Shown: positions 35,291 through 41,756 of the stretch, one piece after another
Layout of the letters: each line of letters opens with the position of its first letter
Position numbering within the stretch: the stretch's first letter is position 1
From: Lewinellaceae bacterium
Lineage (GTDB): Bacteria; Bacteroidota; Bacteroidia; Chitinophagales; Saprospiraceae
DNA: 64,000 nucleotides
Assembly (NCBI GenBank): GCA_020636375.1
Contig: JACJXZ010000002.1
Location: 248,001 to 312,000 of the forward strand
Direction of reading: 5' to 3'
The notes under the pieces: model-generated
What the model was told of the DNA's origin: nothing
Databases searched by the model: none
Seen by the model: the letters and a program-made list of their open reading frames with translations, nothing else
Made by a program: the position numbers and the translations under genes

Positions 35291-35506
35291 CGCGGGCAGG
35301 AGGGCTTCCCGTCTGTGCATTTGTACGGCTCGCTTCGCTCGCCTACAACTGCATCGACGGGATAAATTTCTGCGTCCTCCTTTTTCCCGCAGAATGAGCA
35401 CGGGCAGGAGGACTTCCCGTCTGTGCATTTGTACGGCTCGCTTCGCTCACCTACAACTGCATCGACGGGATAAATTTCTGCGTCCTCCTTTTTCCCGCAG
35501 AATGAG
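35291..35506 (-). repeat. Two 108-bp tandem repeats carrying the 3' end of tRNA-Trp
   Basis: Starting from the tRNA, the 17-nt terminal segment of tRNA-Trp (AAGTCCTCCTGCCCGTG on the minus strand, at 35507-35523) recurs at 35399-35415, and with two changes at 35291-35307, exactly 108 bp apart each time. Each unit also holds a long hairpin: tgcatttgtacggctcgc pairs with gcgagc...tacaactgca, flanked by cccgtc / gacggg. GGAGGAC in the spacer can also pair with GTCCTCC in the copied tRNA end. The arrangement resembles the E. coli tyrT repeats, which each contain the last 19 bp of their tRNA. Confidence 0.9.
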
Positions 35507-35579
35507 CACGGGCAGGAGGACTTGAACCCCCAGCCTACGGTTTTGGAGACCGTCGCTCTACCAGTTGAGCTATGCCCGT
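35507..35579 (-). tRNA. tRNA-Trp (anticodon CCA)
   Basis: 73 nt cloverleaf. The acceptor stem is ACGGGCA/TGCCCGT with discriminator G, the anticodon arm is ACGGT-CTCCAAA-ACCGT, and the T arm is GGGGG-TTCAAGT-CCTCC. CCA is not encoded. It lies between tuf and secE, a common bacterial arrangement. Confidence 0.96.
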
Positions 35580-35595
35580 ATGTATATGAGGAAAA

Positions 35596-35619
35596 GATTA
35601 GGCATAGTTATGCCTAATC
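35596..35619 (-). terminator. Hairpin between tuf and tRNA-Trp
   Basis: A perfect 11-bp stem with a 2-nt centre (gattaggcata / tatgcctaatc), followed on the minus strand by TTTTCC. It stands about 30 nt after the tuf stop and may partly terminate or mark processing before tRNA-Trp. Confidence 0.55.
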
Positions 35620-35645
35620 TTCTCCATCATTTTATGTTCAAGCGC

Positions 35646-36866
35646 TTACTTGGTGGTCTTCTTGGTATCGTTGTCCAGGATTTCAGTAACCTGGCCGGCG
35701 CCGACCGTACGGCCACCCTCACGGATAGCGAAACGGAGGCCCTTTTCCATGGCGATGGTGTTGATCAGCTTCACTTCGAGGGTAACGTTGTCACCCGGCA
35801 TAACCATTTCTACGCCGGAGGGCAGGGTCACATCGCCGGTAACGTCGGTGGTGCGGAAGTAGAACTGCGGGCGGTAACCGTTGAAGAAGGGGGTATGGCG
35901 GCCGCCTTCCTCTTTGGACAGAACGTAGACCTCGCATTTGAAGTGCTTGTGCGGGTTTACGGAACCCGGCTTGCAGATCACCTGTCCGCGGCGGATGGCG
36001 TCCTTGTCAATACCCCGGAGCAGCAGGCCTGCGTTGTCGCCGGCTTCGCCGCGGTCGAGGATTTTGCGGAACATTTCCACGCCGGTCACCACTGATGTCA
36101 GCGGTTTTTCACCCTCCTTCATCATACCGATGATCTCGACGCTCTCGCCGGTCTTGATGACGCCGCGCTCGATACGGCCGGTAGCAACCGTACCGCGGCC
36201 GGTGATGGAGAACACGTCTTCGATCGGCATCAGGAAAGGCTGGTCGACCAGGCGCTCCGGCTCCGGAATGTCGTTGTCAACGGCATCCATGAGTGCGCGG
36301 ATGGACTTAACGGCAGCTTCGTCGCCTTCCAGTGCCTTGAGGGCGGAACCCTGGATCACGGAGGCGTTGTCGCCGTCGAACTCATATTGGTCGAGCAGTT
36401 CGCGGACTTCCATCTCCACCAGTTCGAGCATCTCGGGGTCGTCCACCAGGTCCACCTTGTTCATGTACACAACGATCTTGGGAACGCCGACCTGGCGGGC
36501 CAGAAGGATGTGCTCGCGGGTTTGCGGCATCGGGCCGTCAGTGGCGGCAACCACAAGAATAGCACCGTCCATCTGGGCAGCACCTGTTACCATGTTCTTT
36601 ACGTAGTCGGCGTGGCCCGGGCAGTCGACATGGGCGTAGTGGCGGCTCGCCGTCTGATATTCTACGTGTGCAGTATTGATGGTGATACCCCGGGCTTTCT
36701 CTTCCGGAGCAGCATCGATAGAGTCGTAGTCTTTTTTCTCTGCAAGTCCATCTTGAGAAAGGACGTAAGTAATCGCCGCAGTAAGAGTAGTCTTACCGTG
36801 GTCTACGTGGCCGATTGTCCCCACGTTAAGGTGCGGTTTGGTCCTTTCGAATGTTTCCTTAGCCAT
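35646..36866 (-). CDS. tuf: Elongation factor Tu
   Basis: 406 residues. The GTPase motifs are GHVDHGKT (19-26), DCPGH and NKVD; the effector region reads EEKARGITINTAHVEYQT. Domain 2 and 3 landmarks (GRGTVATGRIERG, VGAGQVTEI) are intact, with a short Lys/Thr-rich C-terminal tail (DNDTKKTTK). It delivers aminoacyl-tRNA to the ribosome. It lies downstream of four tRNA genes in the same order as E. coli tufB. It is the only tuf gene in the window. Confidence 0.99.
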   Translation of the reverse strand: MAKETFERTKPHLNVGTIGHVDHGKTTLTAAITYVLSQDGLAEKKDYDSIDAAPEEKARGITINTAHVEYQTASRHYAHVDCPGHADYVKNMVTGAAQMDGAILVVAATDGPMPQTREHILLARQVGVPKIVVYMNKVDLVDDPEMLELVEMEVRELLDQYEFDGDNASVIQGSALKALEGDEAAVKSIRALMDAVDNDIPEPERLVDQPFLMPIEDVFSITGRGTVATGRIERGVIKTGESVEIIGMMKEGEKPLTSVVTGVEMFRKILDRGEAGDNAGLLLRGIDKDAIRRGQVICKPGSVNPHKHFKCEVYVLSKEEGGRHTPFFNGYRPQFYFRTTDVTGDVTLPSGVEMVMPGDNVTLEVKLINTIAMEKGLRFAIREGGRTVGAGQVTEILDNDTKKTTK

Positions 36867-36931
36867 CGGTAATCAAATTTTTTGATATGAAATTCTTGTG
36901 GTTAAACAAAGTGCCGAACAATAATTAGTTG

Positions 36932-37003
<72 letters not shown>

Positions 37004-37092
37004 CTGGCCTCCGTATGGGCTTATCTGTTGAGCAATGCCCGACAGAAGCCCTGGAACGAAACTGTTATCGCCCGGCTTTTCTTTTAATTATG

Positions 37093-37165
37093 AGCGGGCG
37101 ACGAGACTCGAACCCGCGACCCTCAGCTTGGAAGGCTGATGCTCTACCAACTGAGCTACGCCCGC
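37093..37165 (-). tRNA. tRNA-Gly (anticodon TCC)
   Basis: 73 nt. The acceptor stem is GCGGGCG/CGCCCGC with discriminator T, and the anticodon arm is TCAGC-CTTCCAA-GCTGA. It occupies the glyT position of the E. coli cluster. Confidence 0.96.
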
Positions 37166-37173
37166 TTTTGAAG

Positions 37174-37245
37174 GAATGATGGAATGATTAGGAACTTCAT
37201 TCAATCATTCCATCATTCAGTCATTCAGTCATTCAGTCATTCAAT
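37174..37245. repeat. GAATGATG foldback between tRNA-Tyr and tRNA-Gly
   Basis: Perfect 16-bp arms gaatgatggaatgatt (37174-37189) and its complement (37203-37218), followed by a run of cattcagt octamers. It lies inside the tRNA operon and uses the same GAATGA word as 8007-8107. Confidence 0.75.
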
Positions 37246-37248
37246 AAG

Positions 37249-37331
37249 TGGGGGTGATAGGATTCGAACCTATTCAGTCAGAGACACCAGATTTACAGTC
37301 TGGCCCGGCTCTCCCACTCCGGCGCACCCCC
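37249..37331 (-). tRNA. tRNA-Tyr (anticodon GTA)
   Basis: 83 nt class II tRNA with a long variable arm. The acceptor stem is GGGGGTG/CACCCCC with discriminator A; the anticodon loop is CTGTAAA inside CAGA/TCTG. It occupies the tyrU position of the E. coli cluster. Confidence 0.96.
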
Positions 37332-37371
37332 GGGAGAATAAAACTCGAATTTCAAATAACTTTTGCTTTGT

Positions 37372-37599
37372 TTGAGCCGGATCGCTGATGATCCTGCTTT
37401 TTGAGCCAGCAGAGGGATTCCCCCGACTAGCTGATGATCCTGCTTTTTGAGCCAGCAGAGGGATTCGAACCCCCGACCCGCTGATTATCCCGCTTTTTGA
37501 GCCAGCAGAGGGATTCGAACCCCCGACCCGCTGATTATCCCGCTTTTTGAGCCAGCAGAGGGATTCGAACCCCCGACCCGCTGATTATCCCGCTTTTTG
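37372..37599 (-). repeat. Tandem array of tRNA-Thr(TGT) 3' halves (50-bp units)
   Basis: Units start at 37449, 37499 and 37549, exactly 50 bp each and nearly identical; the next one, at 37599, runs into the intact tRNA. Degenerate units occupy 37402-37448 and 37372-37401. On the minus strand each unit is a 13-nt linker followed by the last 37 nt of the tRNA, from the 3' side of the anticodon loop to the discriminator base. The linker end reads CTCAAAAAGCGGGA in intact units and has AAAAAGCAGGA in the degenerate ones. No 5' halves occur on this side. Confidence 0.95.
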
Positions 37600-37673
37600 A
37601 GCCAGCAGAGGGATTCGAACCCCCGACCCGCTGATTACAAATCAGCTGCTCTGGCCAACTGAGCTATGCTGGC
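37600..37673 (-). tRNA. tRNA-Thr (anticodon TGT), intact, between its own half-gene arrays
   Basis: 74 nt with perfect stems: acceptor GCCAGCA/TGCTGGC, D stem GCTC/GAGC, anticodon arm GCTGA-TTTGTAA-TCAGC, T arm GGGGG-TTCGAAT-CCCTC. It corresponds to E. coli thrU and is the first tRNA of the tuf cluster. It is the only complete copy; fragments of it are repeated on both sides. Confidence 0.97.
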
Positions 37674-38696
37674 CTGATGTAATTCAGCGGTATTTCAACG
37701 TGCCTTCCTGGCTCAGGTTTCCAACAGCAGCCTCAAAAAGCGGGACTGCTCTGGCCAACTGAGCTATGCTGGCCTGATGTAATTCAGCGGTATTTCAACG
37801 TGCCTTCCTGGCTCAGGTTTCCAACAGCAGCCTCAAAAAGCGGGACTGCTCTGGCCAACTGAGCTATGCTGGCCTGATGTAATTCAGCGGTATTTCAACG
37901 TGCCTTCCTGGCTCAGGTTTCCAACAGCAGCCTCAAAAAGCGGGACTGCTCTGGCCAACTGAGCTATGCTGGCCTGATGTAATTCAGCGGTATTTCAACG
38001 TGCCTTCCTGGCTCAGGTTTCCAACAGCAGCCTCAAAAAGCGGGACTGCTCTGGTACCAACTGAGCTATTCCTGATGTAATTCAGCGGTATTTCAACGTG
38101 CCTTCCTGGCTCAGGTTTCCAACAGCAGCCTCAAAAAGCGGGACTGCTCTGGCCAACTGAGCTATGCTGGCCTGATGTAATTCAGCGGTATTTCAACGTG
38201 CCTTCCTGGCTCAGGTTTCCAACAGCAGCCTCAAAAAGCGGGACTGCTTTGAAAAAAAACTGAGCTATGCTGGTACTGATGTAATTCAGCGGTATTTCAA
38301 CATGCCTTCCTGGCTCAGGTTTCCAACAGCAGCCTCAAAAAGCGGGACTGCTCTGGCCAACTGAGCTATGCTGGCCTGATGTAATTCAGCGGTATTTCAA
38401 CGTGCCTTCCTGGCTCAGGTTTCCAACAGCAGCCTCAAAAAGCGGGACTGCTCTGGCCAACTGAGCTATGCTGGCCTGATGTAATTCAGCGGTATTTCAA
38501 CGTGCCTTCCTGGCTCAGGTTTCCAACAGCAGCCTCAAAAAGCGGGACTGCTCTGGCCAACTGAGCTATGCTGGCTTTTTTGAGCTTGAAAAGCGTAACA
38601 TCATTCGAGCTTCCTTACTCAGTCGTCCTATCGCAGCCTAAAAAAGCAGGACTGCTCTGGCTCCCGCTTTGAAAAAGCGGGAAGTTATGCTGGCTT
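37674..38696 (-). repeat. Tandem array of tRNA-Thr(TGT) 5' halves (100-bp units)
   Basis: Nine units carry the first 28 nt of the tRNA (acceptor 5' strand, D arm, first anticodon-stem base); the tRNA-derived parts begin near 37746, 37846, 37946, 38046, 38144, 38244, 38348, 38448 and 38548, and a degenerate tenth is near 38652. The other 72 bp of the unit are a conserved spacer. On the minus strand the half is always followed by TCCCGCTTTTTGAG. Units at 38046 and 38244 have altered D-arm or acceptor parts. The tenth copy has a hairpin (tcccgctttgaaaaagcggg) in place of part of its D arm and the linker TCCTGCTTTTT. Confidence 0.95.
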
Positions 38697-38850
38697 TGGG
38701 CTTTTCGCAGCAGATGCCGGCTGATAAAAGCTTGGGGAGGGGAAAAAGTTCCCGAAAAATTCAAGGGGCAACTCTTTTTTGGCGAAGGCGGAAAGCCAAT
38801 AATTACAGGCATTTCAATAGTTGCCTGAGATCATTTTCTCAAAGCGATTG

Positions 38851-38858
38851 CAAAGATA
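38851..38858 (-). promoter_or_regulatory. Candidate -7 element (TATCTTTG) of the tRNA-tuf operon
   Basis: A perfect match to TAnnTTTG on the minus strand, upstream of the 5'-half array. If used, the array would be transcribed as a leader of about 1.2 kb before tRNA-Thr. A TTTG lies 11 nt upstream, shorter than the usual spacing of about 20. Confidence 0.4.
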
Positions 38859-38859
38859 G

Positions 38860-39367
38860 AACATTTTAACAAAAGAAAAAATAGTGCTATTCTTTTTTCG
38901 CCTTTTTTTTAGCCAGGATGGACAGGATCGGGCTAAGGCAGACAGGATGGACAGGATCAACAGGTCCCGGCAAGGTGCCAGGCCGGTTTTGGCAGACAGG
39001 ATGGGCAGGCTTTACCGGACTTGCTGCCTTCAGGCGGCGCGGATTAACAGACAGGATTAACAGGTCCAACGTGCTGCCTTCAGGTGGCGCGTTTTATGGA
39101 CAGGATTAACAGGATTAACAGGTTCCGGCAAAGCCACAGGCCCGTTTTGGCAGGCAGGATTTACCCTGTGAAATAGCCCGGAGGGAGCTGCCAATTATTC
39201 CTCGGGGTGAACAGGATCAACAGGTTTCGGCAAGGCGCCGGGGCTGCTTCAGCCATTTCCTCCCACCGGTGGGGTGCGGGGCTAAAAAGACTCCCCTGCC
39301 GGAGCCGGCAAGGGAGTAAAGGCTGATGGAAATCTTTATTCGGACAGGCCCACCTCGACAGTGGCGG
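38860..39367. repeat. Gene-free stretch with GACAGGAT / AACAGG repeats
   Basis: From about 38918 to 39240 the words gacaggat, ggacaggatcaacagg and caggattaacagg recur many times, with two gtgctgccttcaggyggcgc copies (39069 region and earlier). The same words occur at 18000-18155. The last 80 bp before the hpf stop hold a hairpin-like stretch (ctcccctgccggagccggca). No gene is seen. Confidence 0.6.
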
Positions 39368-39667
39368 TCAGGCGTTGCGCAGCCGTTCCTTATACCGGAT
39401 GAGCTGGCGTTTCAGCGCGGCGGCGGCGGCATCGACAGAGGCTTCAAAGGTTTTGCTGGCTTCTTTTGCGATGAGTTGCTCTCCGGGTACGTTGAGGCGC
39501 ACCTCGGCGATCTTATCCTTGATTTGCCCGGAGTTTTCCAGTTTCAAAGTTACCCTCGCCTCGATGATCCGGTCAAAAAACTGGTCCATTTTATTGAGCC
39601 TCTTTTCTATGTAATCGATGAGCTTTTGGTCTGCTTTGAACTGAACAGATTCGGTGTGAACTCTCAT
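39368..39667 (-). CDS. hpf: Ribosome hibernation promoting factor, short form
   Basis: 99 residues from MRVHTESVQFKADQKLIDYI; a longer frame from 39781 would overlap xerC and lacks family similarity. The HPF/YfiA fold is seen in EKRLNKMDQFFDRIIEARVT and the Lys/Arg-rich C-terminal helix (AAALKRQLIRYKERLRN). The short form binds the 30S decoding region and helps to form inactive 100S ribosomes. It lies 52 bp after xerC. The xerC-hpf-tRNA-tuf order is typical of Bacteroidota. Confidence 0.93.
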   Translation of the reverse strand: MRVHTESVQFKADQKLIDYIEKRLNKMDQFFDRIIEARVTLKLENSGQIKDKIAEVRLNVPGEQLIAKEASKTFEASVDAAAAALKRQLIRYKERLRNA

Positions 39668-39719
39668 AATCTTTCCTTTTTGGTGAATTAAGAATAATAT
39701 GAGGAATGGCGGCTGGCCT

Positions 39720-40619
39720 TTAGCCTTTGTCCGGGCCAGCCTTTGGGTGGGCGTCGCGGTAAATTTGCCGTAGCCGCTCAATGGAATTATGCGTATAAAC
39801 CTGGGTGGAAGCGAGGCTGGAGTGCCCCAGCAGCGCCTTTATCGCATCCAGGCCGGCGCCGTTTTCCGATAAATGGGTGGCAAAAGAGTGCCGAAGGGCA
39901 TGGGGGCCCCGCCGGCTGTTGTTGGTTACCAGAGAAAGGTATTTATGAACGATGTTGTACATAAGTTTGGGATATATCGGCTTCCCCTTGCCGGTGAGGA
40001 ATAATTTGGGGCAATCTGCTGCGGGAAATGCCTGTTCGCGCTCCTCCAGGTAAGCTTTTATGTTGTCTGCCAGCGCCGGGCTGGCCGGCACGAGCCGTTC
40101 CTTGCTGCCCTTTCCCATAATGCGGACCTGCAGGCTGTCGAAGTCGATGTCTTTCAGCTCCAGGGCCATGGCTTCCGACCGCCGCATGCCGGTGGCGTAC
40201 AGCAACTCGAGGATCATGCGGTCCCGGGCGCCGGTGTAGCCGCCTTCAAATTCAACCTGTTGAAAGAGCTGGCCCAGTTCGGATTTGCGGAGGCTGCCGG
40301 GCAGGCGTTTGCCGGCCTTCGGCGCCGACACCTTGGCGGTGGGATCGGCCTGCAGGTAATTGCGCCGGATGAGGAATTTAAAGTAGGCCTTGAGGGTCGA
40401 CAGCTTCCGGTTGGCCGTCCGGGAAGAACGCCCCTGCGTCATGAGGTGGACGATCCAGGAGCGGATGTGGAAATGCCCCACCTCCTCAACGGAGGCGAGG
40501 CCTAGTTCTTCTTGTATGAAATGCAGGAACTGCTCCAGGTCTTTCCGGTAAGCAGTGAGGGTGTTCTGTGAGAACCGTTTTTCGAATTGCAGATATTGCA
40601 GGAAGGACTTTTCTCTCAT
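39720..40619 (-). CDS. xerC: Tyrosine recombinase XerC-like
   Basis: 299 residues, full length. The N-terminal SAM-like core-binding domain (SFLQYLQFEKRFSQNTLTAY) precedes the catalytic domain with Arg146 (ATGMRRSEA), a Lys near 170, HALRHSF (His240, Arg243), His266 (LLGHSS) and nucleophile Tyr275 (VYTH). It resolves chromosome dimers at dif with a partner recombinase. Its place between rpsU and hpf is the normal Bacteroidota arrangement, so it is a housekeeping enzyme and not evidence of an island, although it lies only 1 to 2 kb from the tRNA-half arrays. Confidence 0.93.
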   Translation of the reverse strand: MREKSFLQYLQFEKRFSQNTLTAYRKDLEQFLHFIQEELGLASVEEVGHFHIRSWIVHLMTQGRSSRTANRKLSTLKAYFKFLIRRNYLQADPTAKVSAPKAGKRLPGSLRKSELGQLFQQVEFEGGYTGARDRMILELLYATGMRRSEAMALELKDIDFDSLQVRIMGKGSKERLVPASPALADNIKAYLEEREQAFPAADCPKLFLTGKGKPIYPKLMYNIVHKYLSLVTNNSRRGPHALRHSFATHLSENGAGLDAIKALLGHSSLASTQVYTHNSIERLRQIYRDAHPKAGPDKG

Positions 40620-40691
40620 TCCCGTTCTAAATTGTCATGGAGAAACTTTCCCCTACAATTTAGGGAGAAAAGGAGAAATTGTCAACTGGCG

Positions 40692-40883
40692 TCACCCCAT
40701 TTCTACCTGCTTCTTTTGACGGTAGACGGCTTTGAGCTTTTCGTTCCTGCGAACCACTGAAGGTTTGTTATACTGCTGGCGGTTGCGCAACTCCCGCATA
40801 ATGCCGGCACGGTTGTACTTGAACTTGTACTGTTTCAGTGCTTTGTCGATGGATTCGTTTTCGCGGACGTCAACGATGATCAT
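40692..40883 (-). CDS. rpsU: Ribosomal protein bS21
   Basis: 63 residues: MIIVDVRENESIDKALKQYK, then FKYNRAGIMRELRNRQQYNK, then a basic tail. This is the standard Bacteroidota bS21 length and pattern. It sits on the 30S platform near the anti-Shine-Dalgarno sequence; in Bacteroidota it helps hide that sequence, in line with weak use of Shine-Dalgarno sites. It lies at the head of the xerC-hpf-tuf cluster, directly downstream of a large foldback. Confidence 0.97.
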   Translation of the reverse strand: MIIVDVRENESIDKALKQYKFKYNRAGIMRELRNRQQYNKPSVVRRNEKLKAVYRQKKQVEMG

Positions 40884-40902
40884 GGTTCAGATAATTTTGG
40901 TT

Positions 40903-41026
40903 CTTTGACAAATCCTGTGATTTAGAGACAGTGCGTCATGCACAACCACTGCTCCCTGGCTGAATCGCTGGCTTAGGGGCGTCGAATTGTTTGCACATGA
41001 CGCACTGTCCACAGGATTTGTCAAAG
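40903..41026. repeat. 124-bp foldback upstream of rpsU (17 + 14 bp arms, 7-nt bulge)
   Basis: Outer arms ctttgacaaatcctgtg (40903-40919) and complement (41010-41026) are perfect. Inner arms gacagtgcgtcatg (40927-40940) and complement (40996-41009) are perfect too. On the right the arms are contiguous; on the left 7 nt (atttaga) are inserted between them. The loop is 55 nt. It lies 20 bp before the rpsU start on the minus strand, so it may be part of its leader or promoter. Confidence 0.85.
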
Positions 41027-41094
41027 AGGGATAATTTTTTGATTTTAGCCCGCAAAGGTAAATAACTTTTATATTTTACGCTTGAATTTTTTTT

Positions 41095-41156
41095 GAACGG
41101 ATTTATAAATGCCGCGACAGCCGGGGAGCGCTGCGGCGGCATTTATAAATCCGTTC
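41095..41156. repeat. 62-bp hairpin with perfect 21-bp arms
   Basis: gaacggatttataaatgccgc (first 20: gaacggatttataaatgccg) at 41095-41115 and its exact complement at 41136-41156 enclose a 20-nt GC-rich loop. The arm contains the palindrome atttataaat. It ends 21 bp before the start of the TonB-domain gene and could be an operator, a leader hairpin or a small mobile element. Confidence 0.85.
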
Positions 41157-41176
41157 GCCAGCTTACCCGAGAACTC

Positions 41177-41638
41177 ATGGCGAAAGAAAAGAAGGACAAG
41201 AACTTTATCAAAAAGCCGATTTACGAAGGTGGCCCCAGGGCGCTGAAGGCTTTTATCGGTCAGAACCTGCGCTATCCGGAAGAGGCGTTGAAGGCGAAGG
41301 TGGAAGGCACGGTCGTGCTCAAATATTCTATTGATCACAAGGGAAATGTGGTGGATACGAAGGTCATTTCCGGACTGGGGTATGGGTGCGACGAGGAGGC
41401 CGGGCGGCTCGCCCGGTTGTTGAAATTCGAAGTGCCCAAAACCCGGGGGGTGAAAGTCCTCTTCCACAAGGATATCAAGATTCATTTCCGGCTGCCGAAA
41501 CAGAAGGCCTCCTCCGGTAAAGAGGCGGTGCCGGCGGTAGCCTATTCCTATTCGTACACAGAGAAGAAAGCGGAAGATTCCGGAGGCAAACCGGGTTCCG
41601 GTAAAGGGGGAGGATATACCTACACCATCACTCTTTGA
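41177..41638 (+). CDS. Stand-alone TonB C-terminal domain protein, no membrane anchor
   Basis: 153 residues from MAKEKKDKNFIKKPIYEGGP; an upstream in-frame start at 41093 lies in the hairpin and is not used here. The TonB_C fold is seen in ALKAFIGQNLRYPEEALKAK, then VEGTVVLKYSIDHKGNVVDT and GYGCDEEAGRLARLLKF. No signal peptide or membrane helix is visible, unlike TonB itself. The tail is rich in Gly, Ser and Lys (SGGKPGSGKGGGYTYTITL). Energy transduction is unlikely without an anchor; a cytoplasmic binding role is possible. Confidence 0.7.
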   Translation: MAKEKKDKNFIKKPIYEGGPRALKAFIGQNLRYPEEALKAKVEGTVVLKYSIDHKGNVVDTKVISGLGYGCDEEAGRLARLLKFEVPKTRGVKVLFHKDIKIHFRLPKQKASSGKEAVPAVAYSYSYTEKKAEDSGGKPGSGKGGGYTYTITL

Positions 41639-41756
41639 AGTGGGCAAAGCGCCGCTTCCAGATATCGTTTATGCCTTAAAAAGAGAGTAAGGGCGGTTTC
41701 CCCACCAGGGAGGCAACCACCCTTCTCTTCAATACTACACTCACTTAGAGGGGATA

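Noticed and set aside
37372..38696. CRISPR array
   Set aside because: Units are 50 and 100 bp with identical 'spacers', contain tRNA sequence, and have no cas genes nearby.
37674..38696. T-box riboswitch or other tRNA-sensing leader
   Set aside because: No Stem I, specifier loop or antiterminator pattern is visible. The array copies the tRNA and does not bind it in T-box fashion, and T-boxes are not typical of Bacteroidota.
37372..40619. tRNA-integrated genomic island with XerC-like integrase
   Set aside because: The recombinase is in its conserved housekeeping place (rpsU-xerC-hpf) and there is no cargo. An att-site origin would not explain the amplified 5' halves, although past integration cannot be wholly excluded.
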